From NCBI GenBank assembly GCA_004298675.1, contig SCRI01000053.1, positions 1 through 54,882 on the forward strand: a stretch of DNA of 54,882 nt, in the 5' to 3' direction. The position numbers were made by a program, and so were the translations under genes. This stretch comes from a bacterium. Its GTDB lineage: Bacteria; Vulcanimicrobiota; Vulcanimicrobiia; Vulcanimicrobiales; SCRA01. The notes beneath the pieces were generated by a model, which had not been told where the DNA came from, searched no databases, and saw only the letters and a program-made list of their open reading frames with translations. Below, piece after piece: positions 25,799-37,514 of this stretch; within the stretch, counting starts at the first letter, position 1; every line of letters starts with the position of its first letter.

Positions 25799-27070
25799 CT
25801 AGGCTCCCTCGGCGAACGCGCCGGCGGCGTCGAGCAGATCGCGCATGAGATCGTACTCCAAACCCGCGCCCAACGGAACGCCCGCGCATGTCAACGGTTC
25901 ACGCAAGGCCTCGTGCGCGTGCCACGACTGGACGAAGGCGTGCGCGGCACGATCGAGACCCCACTTGCGAACGAAGCTCCGCACGTCCGCGAAGTGCTCT
26001 GGCGCGAGCAGATCCCGGCCGTGCTCCGGCTCCACGAATGCCGCAAAAGCCGTGCAGAGATATGCCAGCATCAACAGGTTGCGGCGATGGCACAGATGCC
26101 CGTTCAACTCCTCCCGCCAGGCATCCAAACCACCGGGCAGCAACCCGGAGAGCGTGGCCGCAGTGAGGCCGCCGCTTGCCAGCGTCCGATTGAGGCGGCG
26201 GTTGCGCTCGAGCCACGCCGCGTTGGCGGCGCGATCGCTCTTACGTCGCAGCACCGCCATGAAACGTCCGGTCGTCTCCGTCGTCAGGTGCGCGAACAGC
26301 GACTCCTCGAGGAAGCGGCCGAACGCAAAGAGCGGTTCGTCGATCGCCATCCACGAGAGCAGGCGCTCCCAGAGGTAGCCCGACGCACGCGAGCCGTCGA
26401 GCCAGAAGTTACGGTTGCCGCCGCCGAGAACGGCGGCATACGGAACGACCGCGACCACCGCGAGCCCGAGCGCATCGGCCTGGTTGACCAGCTCCTCGGC
26501 CCGGACGCGCAGCGCATAGAGCTCCGTCTGCCGCTCCGCGGCCAGCAGATCGTCGACGGGCACGCCGTGAACGCGCGCCACCGCCTCGACGTGATCGAGG
26601 GCATGCACGTCAAAGATCATCACGCCGCCGGGGCGCACGACGCGAGCCCACTCGCGCAGCACGCCACGCCAGTGGGGAAAGTGTACCAGCACGTTGAGCG
26701 AGAGCAGCGTGTCGAAGGAGGCGTCGGGAAACGGCAAGCCGGCTAGGTCTGCCTGTAACAGCTCGATCGGCGCCGCGCCCGCCTCTTGCCGGCAACGATC
26801 GAGCATGGCCTGCGAGCTGTCGATCCCGGTGACCTGGAAGCCTTGCGCAAGTAGCGGAATGCTGCCGCGTCCGGTGCCGATGCCGACGTCGAGCACACGC
26901 CGGCCCTCGGCGTAACGCCGGCACAGCTCCACCTCGACGGCGTTCTTCAGCCGATTGGTGCCTTTGTTTTCGTGCATGCGGGCCGCGTACCACGCTACCA
27001 TCCTGGGATTGGTCCAGGCTTGGGTCTTCCACGCGATCAGCGACTCTTGGGGTCCGACAGCTGCGCCCAT
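25799..27070 (-). CDS. SAM-dependent methyltransferase in the pse operon
   Basis: A 423-aa protein. Residues 40-180 form a class I methyltransferase: motif I VLDVGIGTGRG at 59-69, VTGIDSSQAML near 78, LPFPDASFDTLLSLNVLVHF near 112 and a VVRPGGVMIFDVHALDH block. The second half (about 230-423) is helical and not recognised; it carries many Trp, His and Arg residues. The start ATG at 27070 has only a weak AAGAG before it. It lies 44 bases after pseI and is followed by the fusion gene, so it belongs to the pse operon and probably decorates the sugar or its carrier. Confidence 0.78.
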   Translation of the reverse strand: MGAAVGPQESLIAWKTQAWTNPRMVAWYAARMHENKGTNRLKNAVEVELCRRYAEGRRVLDVGIGTGRGSIPLLAQGFQVTGIDSSQAMLDRCRQEAGAAPIELLQADLAGLPFPDASFDTLLSLNVLVHFPHWRGVLREWARVVRPGGVMIFDVHALDHVEAVARVHGVPVDDLLAAERQTELYALRVRAEELVNQADALGLAVVAVVPYAAVLGGGNRNFWLDGSRASGYLWERLLSWMAIDEPLFAFGRFLEESLFAHLTTETTGRFMAVLRRKSDRAANAAWLERNRRLNRTLASGGLTAATLSGLLPGGLDAWREELNGHLCHRRNLLMLAYLCTAFAAFVEPEHGRDLLAPEHFADVRSFVRKWGLDRAAHAFVQSWHAHEALREPLTCAGVPLGAGLEYDLMRDLLDAAGAFAEGA

Positions 27071-27114
27071 CTCTTACGGTATCGCCCGTCCAGGCGGCAT
27101 GCTTGAGGGCGCGC

Positions 27115-28167
27115 TCACGCCAGCAGCTCCCACGCCAGCGGCGTGCCGCGTTTCACGTCGCGCGTTACTAGGCGACCTAAAACCTCCGGATAGTGCCGCG
27201 GCGCCAGCCCCTGCCCTGGGCGAATGACGCGAATATTGTCGGCCGTCAAGGCCTCGCCCGCACGCAGGTCGCGCGTCACGAAGATGGAGCGGCGAAAAAC
27301 CAGCGATTGCCGCTCCGCCGTGGTGGGACCGTAGCGCACGCCGCCCAACGCCTGCCAGGCCCGCTCGGTCTCTGCGGCCAACGCGGCCAGCTCCTGCGGC
27401 TCCAGCGAAAACGCCGCATCCACGCCGCCGTCGGCCCGCCGCAGCGTGAAGTGCTTCTCGATCACAGCCGCCCCGAAGGCTACGGCGGCAACGGCGACTC
27501 CAATGCCCAGCGTGTGGTCCGAGAGACCGACCTGGACGTCGAACAGCTCGCGCAGATGTGGGATGGTCCGTAGATGAGAGTCAGCGGGACTGGCCGGATA
27601 CGTGCTCGTGCATTTGAGCAGCACGATATCTTCGCAGCCTTCGGCGCGGATGGCACGCACTAGGTCATCGATCTCGGCGACCGTGGCCATCCCAACCGAG
27701 ACGATGACGGGTTTCCCGGTGCGCGCCACCAAGCGGATCAATGAAAGATCGGTGCTCTCGAACGAGGCGATCTTGTAACACGGCGCGTCCAGCCGTTCCA
27801 ACAATTCGACGGCACCGGCATCGAAGGGCGTGCTGAGCGGAATCAAGCCACGTGCGCGGGCCCGTTCGAAGATCGGCTCGTGCCACTCCCACGGAGTGTA
27901 GGCCTCTTGGTAGAGCTCATACAGCGTGCGGCCGCACCACGGGCTCGCGGGGTCCGAGATGCGAAACTCGGGGCGGTCACAGTCGATCGTCAGCGTATCC
28001 GCCGTGTAGGTCTGCAGCTTGACGGCATGAGCCCCGGCGGCGGCGGCGGCGTCGACGAGATCGAGCGCGCGCTGCAGCGACTGGTTGTGGTTGCCCGACA
28101 TCTCCGCGATCACCAGGGGCGGCATGTGCCTGCCCACCGTCTTGCCCGCGATCTCGAAATCTCTCAT
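27115..28167 (-). CDS. pseI: Pseudaminic acid synthase
   Basis: PseI condenses 6-deoxy-AltdiNAc (2,4-diacetamido-2,4,6-trideoxy-L-altrose) with phosphoenolpyruvate to make pseudaminic acid. The 350-aa product is an NeuB-family TIM barrel: PPLVIAEMSGNHNQSLQRALDLVDAAAAAGAHAVKLQTY at 16-54, STPFDAGAVELLERL, KIASFE near 137, the KCTSTYPASPAD segment near 187, and GLSDHTLGIGVAVAAVAFGAAVIEKHFTL near 217-245. Residues about 285-350 are the antifreeze-like SAF domain. It overlaps pseH by 4 bases (ATGA) and is the sixth step of the pathway in this operon. Confidence 0.95.
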   Translation of the reverse strand: MRDFEIAGKTVGRHMPPLVIAEMSGNHNQSLQRALDLVDAAAAAGAHAVKLQTYTADTLTIDCDRPEFRISDPASPWCGRTLYELYQEAYTPWEWHEPIFERARARGLIPLSTPFDAGAVELLERLDAPCYKIASFESTDLSLIRLVARTGKPVIVSVGMATVAEIDDLVRAIRAEGCEDIVLLKCTSTYPASPADSHLRTIPHLRELFDVQVGLSDHTLGIGVAVAAVAFGAAVIEKHFTLRRADGGVDAAFSLEPQELAALAAETERAWQALGGVRYGPTTAERQSLVFRRSIFVTRDLRAGEALTADNIRVIRPGQGLAPRHYPEVLGRLVTRDVKRGTPLAWELLA

Positions 28168-28724
28168 GGCGCTTCACCTCCGAACGCGGAACGCTCGAGC
28201 CGAACTTTCGACTCGAGCCATCGCTCACGCCCGAGCCCGAGTACCTTGACATCCTCGAAGCAGCTGCCCTTGTGCGCATGACGCGGCAGCGTCGCCTCGT
28301 CTTGAAAGCCGAGCTTGTGATGAAACGCCAGACTGCGCGCGTTGCTCGCCAGCACTTCCGCGCGCAGCTTCCGCAGCCCGATCCGCTCGAAGGCATAGGC
28401 TAACGCCAACACTCCCAGCTTCGAGCCTAGCCCGCGCGGCGGCTCCGCGGCAGCCAGATAGAACCCCCATGAGCCACTCTCCCGGCCGGCTTGGATGTCG
28501 ACGAAGTTCACGACGCCCAAGGGTTCGTCCGCGCACTCGAAGAGCAACAGCAAGGCGCTCTCCATCGTTTGCACGCGCTCGAACCACGTCACGTGCTCCA
28601 CTCGCGAGATGAGGTGATCCGTATACATCCAGCGCCGGATATGCGGGGCATTGCGCCAGGTCAACACCAGGTCCAGGTCCGCGCGCGTCAGCGGCCGCAA
28701 GCGGTAGGCATCAGCGCGTGCCAT
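28164..28724 (-). CDS. pseH: UDP-4-amino-4,6-dideoxy-N-acetyl-beta-L-altrosamine N-acetyltransferase
   Basis: PseH adds an acetyl group from acetyl-CoA to the C4 amino group made by PseC. The 186-aa GNAT protein starts with LRPLTRADLDLVLTWRNAPHIRRWMYTDHLIS, a typical PseH beginning, and has the GNAT core: GVVNFVDI, then RGLGSKLGVLALAYAFERIGLRKLRAEVLASNARSLAFHHKLGF. AAGGAGAG lies about 9 bases before the ATG. The start lies inside the pseG end (14-base overlap), and the stop overlaps pseI. Confidence 0.92.
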   Translation of the reverse strand: MARADAYRLRPLTRADLDLVLTWRNAPHIRRWMYTDHLISRVEHVTWFERVQTMESALLLLFECADEPLGVVNFVDIQAGRESGSWGFYLAAAEPPRGLGSKLGVLALAYAFERIGLRKLRAEVLASNARSLAFHHKLGFQDEATLPRHAHKGSCFEDVKVLGLGRERWLESKVRLERSAFGGEAP

Positions 28725-29808
28725 CCACGAGCTCTCCTTCCATCAATGTGCAGATGGCATCCAGCCAACGGGCACCGGCGCCGCGCATCAATGCCAGCGC
28801 TGCCCGCGACATGCGGCACACCTGCCCGGGCTCGCGCAGCGCCTGCACCAACGCACCGTACAGGCGCTCGCGCACGGACTCGTCTGGCTCGCCGAGATTC
28901 CAGGCCGCGCCCGCCGCCGCCACGTTGCGGGCCACCTCCGCCTGATTCTCCGCCAGCACCAGCATAATGGAGGGCAGACCCAAGGCACAGCGTTCCCACG
29001 CCGTGGTACCGCCCGCGCCGATCGCGAGATCCGCCGCACCCATGAGATCCGCCATGTGCTCGACGTAGCCGTGCAGCGTAACGTTCGGCATCTCCGCCGC
29101 TCTACGTGCCACGCTCTCGCGATGGGGATTCGACGGCGGCACGACCACGTCGATGGCAAGGTCTGGCGCGGCGAGCGCAGCAACCGCGGCGAGCGCCGCA
29201 GCGGTGAGGTTGCGCGGGTCGCTGCCGCCAAGCGTGATCAACAGCCGCCGGATGGCTCCGTCCCGCGGCACCGCGGCCCGAGCGGCTAGCATGAACTCTT
29301 CGCGCAGCAACGCGTACGCAGGGCCTAGCCACAGGCGCGTATGCGGCGCTACCAATCCGCGATAACGTGCGGCGGCGTCGGCATGCAGGCCCTGATCCAG
29401 CAAGCCTTCGCAGACGTGCGGCCGGTCGGCTAAATCGTCGATCGCCACGATACCCCGCACGCGTGGGCGCAATGCCGCCTCCCAACGCGCGTCCAACGCA
29501 TAGTGATCGACGATGAGCCAGCCCTGCTCTTCGCCGATGGCCGCCAGCGTCAGCACCGCATCCTCGGTCAGCGCCGCGCGCAGGCGGGCGAGCTGTCCGG
29601 ACGCGCTAGCGGCCGGCCCGATCCCCGGAAGCCGCCGCACCAGCCAGCCGCGCTCCTCGATCAGCGCAGTAATGTCTCCGGGCAGGCGGCGCGCGATGAA
29701 GGTGGCTTCGATGCCTCTGCGCCGCAACGCCTGCGCCACCGTCAGGCAGCGCATGACGTGCCCGGTTCCAAGGTAGCGCGACGAATCCGCCCGCACGAAC
29801 GCGCGCAT
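28711..29808 (-). CDS. pseG: UDP-2,4-diacetamido-2,4,6-trideoxy-beta-L-altropyranose hydrolase
   Basis: PseG removes UDP from the intermediate, giving the free altropyranose for PseI. The 365-aa GT-B fold protein starts with the conserved GTGHVMRCLTVAQALRRRG segment near residues 14-32, has LLITLGGSDPRNLT near 190-203, and the catalytic/nucleotide block MADLMGAADLAIGAGGTTAWERCALGLPSIMLVLAENQ near 255-290. It starts one base after the stop of the cytidylyltransferase gene and overlaps pseH. Length is near the family's usual 300-370. Confidence 0.93.
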   Translation of the reverse strand: MRAFVRADSSRYLGTGHVMRCLTVAQALRRRGIEATFIARRLPGDITALIEERGWLVRRLPGIGPAASASGQLARLRAALTEDAVLTLAAIGEEQGWLIVDHYALDARWEAALRPRVRGIVAIDDLADRPHVCEGLLDQGLHADAAARYRGLVAPHTRLWLGPAYALLREEFMLAARAAVPRDGAIRRLLITLGGSDPRNLTAAALAAVAALAAPDLAIDVVVPPSNPHRESVARRAAEMPNVTLHGYVEHMADLMGAADLAIGAGGTTAWERCALGLPSIMLVLAENQAEVARNVAAAGAAWNLGEPDESVRERLYGALVQALREPGQVCRMSRAALALMRGAGARWLDAICTLMEGELVDGTR

Positions 29809-29809
29809 G

Positions 29810-30529
29810 CTAGGCGCCCAACGTCTTCTGCCGCACGTGGCGATTGATCTCGGTCAGCTCCGGCCTGCGCCGCAGCAGCGCCAGTATCTCAGAGGTGGTA
29901 AAGAGCGCATCCTCTTGCCACAGCGCCTCGTAGACGGCCGTGATGAAGCGCAGATCCTCGGCCACGTCCAGCGTCCAGCGCAGCGCCGAGAGATCGCTCC
30001 CCTCGCGCGCGACGTTTTCGAGCGCGAAGCGTTCCGGATGGCCGTAGAAGTACGGCGTCACGTGTTCGCGCTCGTAGGGTTGCCGCGCCTGGGCGCATGC
30101 CAGCTCCAGCGCCACCGCGCGCACGACTTCCACGTCCAAACCGCGCGGATAGGTTCGAACCAGCGTGTTGCTGACGTAATCCGCTTGCGGCGCCTGCAGA
30201 AAATGGGTGTAGACGCGCTCCACGACGCGCGGATCCAAGAGCGGGCAATCCGCGGTGATGCGCACGACGGCCTGCGCGCGCAGCTCGCGCGCCGCGCCGC
30301 AGAAACGTTCGAGCACGTCGTCTTCGCTGCCGCGAAATACGTGTGCGCCGCAACGCTGTGCCTCGCTAGCCACCGCGTCGTCTGCGGCGGCCACGCTCGT
30401 GGCTACGGCCACGGCTTCGAGTCCCGCAGCCGCTTGCACACGGCGCAGCACGTGCTCCAAGACGGTGCGCCCGCAGATGCGCCGGAGCACCTTGCCCGGC
30501 AGGCGCGAAGAACCCATGCGCGCCTGCAC
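29810..30529 (-). CDS. SpsF-like cytidylyltransferase (probable CMP-pseudaminic acid activation step)
   Basis: The 239-aa nucleotidyltransferase resembles SpsF of Bacillus spore polysaccharide synthesis: it begins QARMGSSRLPGKVL, where classical PseF proteins have a PARGGSKR-type start. A VVRITADCPLLDP segment near 89-101 carries the metal-binding acid, and a YPRGLDVEVV stretch near 125 follows. It lies where PseF is expected, between pseC and pseG, and no other cytidylyltransferase is seen, so it probably makes CMP-Pse. Start is GTG 30529, five bases after the pseC stop; AGGGGC is 11 bases upstream. Its stop almost touches pseG. Confidence 0.82.
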   Translation of the reverse strand: MQARMGSSRLPGKVLRRICGRTVLEHVLRRVQAAAGLEAVAVATSVAAADDAVASEAQRCGAHVFRGSEDDVLERFCGAARELRAQAVVRITADCPLLDPRVVERVYTHFLQAPQADYVSNTLVRTYPRGLDVEVVRAVALELACAQARQPYEREHVTPYFYGHPERFALENVAREGSDLSALRWTLDVAEDLRFITAVYEALWQEDALFTTSEILALLRRRPELTEINRHVRQKTLGA

Positions 30530-30534
30530 GATCG

Positions 30535-33779
<3,245 letters not shown>

Positions 33780-33832
33780 CGGCGCGGCTACGGGGAAACG
33801 TCTTTGAACACGGCGAACGGACCCCTCCGACG

Positions 33833-34819
33833 ATGCGCCGCTATTTCACGCATTTCGGCTTGGCCCGGGATCCATTTCTCGACACGGCCGATCCCGAGTT
33901 CTTCTGCGAGACGCCGCACGTGCGCGAAGCGATCGGCCGACTGGAATCGTCGGTCGCCGACGGCCGCGGCCTCGTCGCCGTCACGGGGCCGGTCGGCGCG
34001 GGAAAGACTTCGCTCTCGGCGGCGTTCGAGTTGCGTTGCCTCAAAGACGACGCGATCACCTTCGGGAAGATCCTAGACCCCACGTTCGGCGGCGAGACCG
34101 AGATGCTCATCGCCATCGGCAAGGTCTTCGGCGTCAACTTGCCGCCACGCTCGAGCGCCTCGCTCAAGAACGCGTTGAAGAACCTCTTCTTCGACATGGG
34201 CGTGCTCGAGAACCGCACCATCATCCTCATCGTCGACGAGGCGCAACTGCTGGAGCCGTTTGGCTTGGAGATCCTGCGCCTCTTACTCAACTACCAGGTA
34301 CCCGAAAAGAAGCTGCTCAACGTGCTGCTCTTCGGCCAACCGGAGTTGGACGAGCGCATCCGCGCCAAGCAGAACGTGGCCGACCGCGTGGATCAGTGGA
34401 TCGAGTTACGCGCGCTCGATCCCTCGGAGTTGACGCTGCTGCTGCAGCACCGCCTCCATCGCGCCGGCCTGCCCGAGGGGCAGCGCATCTTCAGCGACGA
34501 GGCGCTGGCCGGCGTCGTCCACGCTAGCGGCGGCTACCCGCGGCGCGCCATCGTGTTGGCCCATGCGGCCATGGCGGCGGCGGCGGAGGCCGGCGCGGGC
34601 GGCGTCTTCACGGAGCACCTGGAAGAGGCTCTGCGCCGCACGGCGACCAGGGCGATCCCATTCGTCAAAGATGAGCCCGCTGCGGACACAGCGGCCACCG
34701 AGCCGGCCTCCGCCGCGCCCGCCTCCGAAGCTGCGCTCGAGGCCGCGCGCAAACCACAGGGCTGGTGGGCGGGCCTACTCCAGCGGCTCTTCCCCAGCAC
34801 CGCCGGCGAGCGGAGATAA
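33833..34819 (+). CDS. ExeA/MshM-like AAA ATPase
   Basis: The 328-aa product is an AAA_22-type ATPase similar to the general secretion protein ExeA and MSHA pilus MshM. It begins RRYFTHFGLARDPFLDTADPEFF, the common N-terminal pattern, has Walker A GPVGAGKTS at 52-60, Walker B IILIVDEAQ at 130-138, sensor LLFGQPELDER near 165-175, an arginine-bearing segment, and a lid domain to about 275. The last 50 residues are Ala/Glu/Pro-rich, ending in a tryptophan- and leucine-bearing helix. No peptidoglycan-binding domain is present. A strong ribosome-binding site is not seen. ExeA-type proteins assist assembly of envelope-spanning machines; the partner here may be the following unknown protein. Confidence 0.85.
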   Translation: MRRYFTHFGLARDPFLDTADPEFFCETPHVREAIGRLESSVADGRGLVAVTGPVGAGKTSLSAAFELRCLKDDAITFGKILDPTFGGETEMLIAIGKVFGVNLPPRSSASLKNALKNLFFDMGVLENRTIILIVDEAQLLEPFGLEILRLLLNYQVPEKKLLNVLLFGQPELDERIRAKQNVADRVDQWIELRALDPSELTLLLQHRLHRAGLPEGQRIFSDEALAGVVHASGGYPRRAIVLAHAAMAAAAEAGAGGVFTEHLEEALRRTATRAIPFVKDEPAADTAATEPASAAPASEAALEAARKPQGWWAGLLQRLFPSTAGERR

Positions 34820-34829
34820 CGCGGTAACG

Positions 34830-36383
34830 ATGGAGCACCGCGAGGTCAACGCGGAGCAGAGCGCCGACATGCGGCTCGTGGAACTGCAACGCAAGCGCTT
34901 GGAGCTTGCGGAGCGGCCGCGGCGTTGGGCGCCGGACCCCAAAGCGCTGGAAGAGAGCTTCGACGGCGCCGCCCCGGTCGACGTCGCGACCCCACAACTC
35001 CAAGAGGCGGTCATCCTGGGTTCGCTCCACGTCTCGCCCGCGCGCGGCCTCATCCCCGGCGCCTTGGTCACCGTCAGCCTCGTCGCCGAGAACGCGGGTG
35101 GCGCTCCCGCCGCCGTGCGGGCACGCCTGACCGTCTCGCTCGACGCCGGTTACCGCCCGGGCACCACCACGCTCGACGGCCGCGAGCTATCCGACGTGGA
35201 CGAGGGCAGTGCGGCTCTGGGACCGGCGGGCGCCGACCTGGGCACGATCGCGCCGGGCGAGCGGCGCCGTCTGGCTTTGGCGGTGAAATTGGGCGCGGGG
35301 CCCGGGCCGTTTCGTGCCACTGCCACGCTCGACGCCGGCGGCGCCCCGGCGCTGGGCGTACGGGCGCTGGAGGTGGAGCGCAGCGGCACCAGCGCCTTCG
35401 CGCAAGCACTCGCGCAGCAGCTCGAGCCGCCATCCTACGAGCTGGAGTTGGACGAGGAGCTCGTGTACGAAGCCGCCGATGCGGCACTCTCGGAGCAGAC
35501 GCCCCCGGTCCTGACTCCGGAGCCGGAGCCCGAGCCCACGCTCGAACCCGAGTCCACCGTGGCCTGGGCCGCCCCCGCAGCCGCGCCAGCAGCCGCACCC
35601 GCAGCCGCACCCACCACCGCGTCTGAAAGCGAAGCCAGCGCGGAGAGCGCCCCAGCCGTCACGCCCGCGCCACCCGCCGAAACGGCGCAGGTGCCTGCCG
35701 GCTTGGTGATCTGGAACACCATCGACGTCTCCACGGTACGGTTTCTCGGCCGGGTGCTCAAGGACGGTTCGGCATTAGGGCTGCTCGGTCACTTTATGGT
35801 GGCCAATGGGCTGAGCGCGCGCTTCGCGCCGCTGAACTCCGGCGGCGGAGACTCGCTGGGTCTGGGAAAGTTCTCCGCCGATCAAGCGGGGCTGCTCAAC
35901 CGGCTCATGCTGCAGGCGCGCATGAAACGGGCGACCTCGCTCGAGCACTACGCCACGGCTCCACCCTTGGAGAGTCTCGCGCGAATCGCGGAACTCCCCT
36001 CCGTAGATACCGCCGCACTCGACGCCGCACTGCCGCCCGCACAAGCGGGGAGCCTGGTACTCTACACGACGCTGAGCCCCTCCGAGGTGTCCTTTCTCCA
36101 GCGCACGGCCTCTACGGAGAAGACGCCGCCGTTCGTGCGCAACCGCCAGATCACCGCGGCACTGTTGCCCTGCCACGCCCGCCGCGGTAGCGACGAGGAC
36201 GGGCCGGCGGGCGCTCTGTTGGCGGCCTACGCCGCGGCGAGCCTGGCGGCGATCACACGTTTCTTCGTCCAACTGCGCCTCTCGCCGTCACTGCTCCCGA
36301 CCACGATTCGCGACGACGAGCTGGAGCGCGCAGCCTCCGCGCTGCTGCTTGGTCTGGAAGAGACGCTGCGTCAGAGTCCATGA
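34830..36383 (+). CDS. Large protein of unknown function with Ala/Pro-rich linker
   Basis: I do not recognise the full-length family. The 517-aa product has an N-terminal charged helix (1-45), a CARDB/repeat-like beta domain (about 65-185: VSPARGLIPGALVTVSLVAENAG, GPFRATATLDAGG), an acidic segment (about 195-240), an Ala/Pro-rich linker (about 245-290), and a C-terminal mostly helical domain (about 290-517). The open frame extends upstream of the ATG at 34830 but over the ATPase gene, so that part is rejected. No signal peptide or membrane helix is seen. It sits 10 bases after the ExeA-like ATPase gene and overlaps the next glycosyltransferase gene by 4 bases. Confidence 0.7.
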   Translation: MEHREVNAEQSADMRLVELQRKRLELAERPRRWAPDPKALEESFDGAAPVDVATPQLQEAVILGSLHVSPARGLIPGALVTVSLVAENAGGAPAAVRARLTVSLDAGYRPGTTTLDGRELSDVDEGSAALGPAGADLGTIAPGERRRLALAVKLGAGPGPFRATATLDAGGAPALGVRALEVERSGTSAFAQALAQQLEPPSYELELDEELVYEAADAALSEQTPPVLTPEPEPEPTLEPESTVAWAAPAAAPAAAPAAAPTTASESEASAESAPAVTPAPPAETAQVPAGLVIWNTIDVSTVRFLGRVLKDGSALGLLGHFMVANGLSARFAPLNSGGGDSLGLGKFSADQAGLLNRLMLQARMKRATSLEHYATAPPLESLARIAELPSVDTAALDAALPPAQAGSLVLYTTLSPSEVSFLQRTASTEKTPPFVRNRQITAALLPCHARRGSDEDGPAGALLAAYAAASLAAITRFFVQLRLSPSLLPTTIRDDELERAASALLLGLEETLRQSP

Positions 36384-37156
36384 AGATCTTTATCGGCGTG
36401 CCCTCGCGTGGAAACCCGGCGGCCCCGTTCACCGAGAGCCTCAAAGGCTTGGCGGCCGATCCAGCTTGGGAGCTCGAGCACTCCGTCGTTCTCGGCGACT
36501 TCGTCCCGGCGCAGCGCGAACTCTTGGCACGCATGGCTCTCGCTGCCGGCAGCGATCTGCTCTTCTTCATCGACGACGACATGGTGTTGCCGCCCAACGC
36601 ACTGCTGGAGCTCGAGCGAGCCTTCAGCGATCCGTCCGTCGCCGTCGCCGGCGCGCTCTACTATACGCGCGACGGCACCAAGCCACTGGCGGTGTCGCGT
36701 TGGAGCTCGCGGCGCACGACCGCTGGAAGCATCCCCGCGTTCGACCATTCCGTCACGCCGGTCGACGGGGTAGGCTTCGGATGCGCCGCGGTCTCCACCG
36801 CTTGGCTGCGGCGCCTGGAGACGCCGCTCTTCTCCGCGCAGATCTACATAGAAGCGGCGACGCGCCGCGTACGCCTTTGCAATGAAGACTATCTCTTTTG
36901 CGAGCGCATGCGTGAAGCCGGCGGCAACGTGCTGCTGCACGCGGGGGTGCGCTGCGGTCACTACGACCGCGCCTCCGGACGTCTCCAACCCGAGCGCTGG
37001 GAGCCGGACGAGGCCACGCAGGTCGAGCGCATGCTGGTACGCCGCGGCGACGGATCCACCGCCCTCACACCTTTCGACGGCTCGCTGCCCGAGGCCGACG
37101 ATCGCTTGGAACGCTGTTCGGTCGAATACCTCTGGGCGGGGGCGCAGGCGCGCTAG
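36380..37156 (+). CDS. Family 2 glycosyltransferase
   Basis: A 258-aa GT2-type protein. The N-terminus MKIFIGVPSRGN is a typical first beta strand. FIDDDMVLPPNALLELERA near residues 63-81 supplies the metal-binding DDD. VDGVGFGCAAVSTAWLRRL near 128-146 and NEDYLFCERMREAGGNVLLHAGVRCGHYD near 166-195 provide the acceptor-side acids and the metal-binding His. No membrane helix. Its ATG overlaps the stop of the unknown protein gene (ATGA), and its end overlaps the convergent fliT-like gene by 4 bases. Placed within the flagellar/glycan locus, it probably builds a surface glycan. Confidence 0.82.
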   Translation: MKIFIGVPSRGNPAAPFTESLKGLAADPAWELEHSVVLGDFVPAQRELLARMALAAGSDLLFFIDDDMVLPPNALLELERAFSDPSVAVAGALYYTRDGTKPLAVSRWSSRRTTAGSIPAFDHSVTPVDGVGFGCAAVSTAWLRRLETPLFSAQIYIEAATRRVRLCNEDYLFCERMREAGGNVLLHAGVRCGHYDRASGRLQPERWEPDEATQVERMLVRRGDGSTALTPFDGSLPEADDRLERCSVEYLWAGAQAR

Positions 37157-37512
37157 CGGCGTATATCCACGACCGCTGCGCGCGTCTCACGCGCTCGCAG
37201 CCGCGCGGCCAGCATGCGGCGCGCACGCTTGGCGCGCGCGATCTGACGCCCGAGATCGTTGCGGCGGGCGGTCAGCATTTGCTGGCGACGCCGGTTTTCG
37301 CGTTCGAACTCCACCACGCGGCGCGCGGCGCCGGCCCTGGTCTGGTCATCGGCTCCTTCGAGCGACCAGGCAATGGCCGCCAGCACCTGCCGGATGCCGG
37401 CGATGGCCGTGGCAAAATCGTCGTGCCTGCGCTCGGCAATCGCGGCTTCGCTCAAGCGCCCCAGTTCATCCAGGGCGTCGAGTTGCGCCTCCAGTTCCTC
37501 CGGAACCAGCAC
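37153..37512 (-). CDS. FliT-like flagellar protein
   Basis: The 119-aa, almost entirely helical product is likely a coiled-coil dimer. Its position directly after fliS (start GTG 37512, two bases past the fliS stop) is where the small FliT-type export chaperones lie. Two helices (about 5-60 and 65-119, the latter Arg-rich) fit that size and shape, but the sequence has no motif that proves it. A basic C-terminal region (KRARRMLAARLRARE) differs from classical FliT. The last 4 bases overlap the converging glycosyltransferase gene. Confidence 0.5.
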   Translation of the reverse strand: MLVPEELEAQLDALDELGRLSEAAIAERRHDDFATAIAGIRQVLAAIAWSLEGADDQTRAGAARRVVEFERENRRRQQMLTARRNDLGRQIARAKRARRMLAARLRARETRAAVVDIRR

Positions 37513-37514
37513 GG

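Noticed and set aside
24156-25802. 548-codon plus-strand open frame opposite the fusion gene
   Set aside because: Typical antisense shadow in GC-rich DNA, Arg/His-rich, no ribosome-binding site, no recognisable domain; the minus-strand frame has clear motifs.
34563-34829. N-terminal extension of the 517-aa unknown protein
   Set aside because: The extension is an out-of-frame reading of the ExeA-like ATPase gene, Arg/Pro-rich, whereas ATG 34830 follows that gene's stop.
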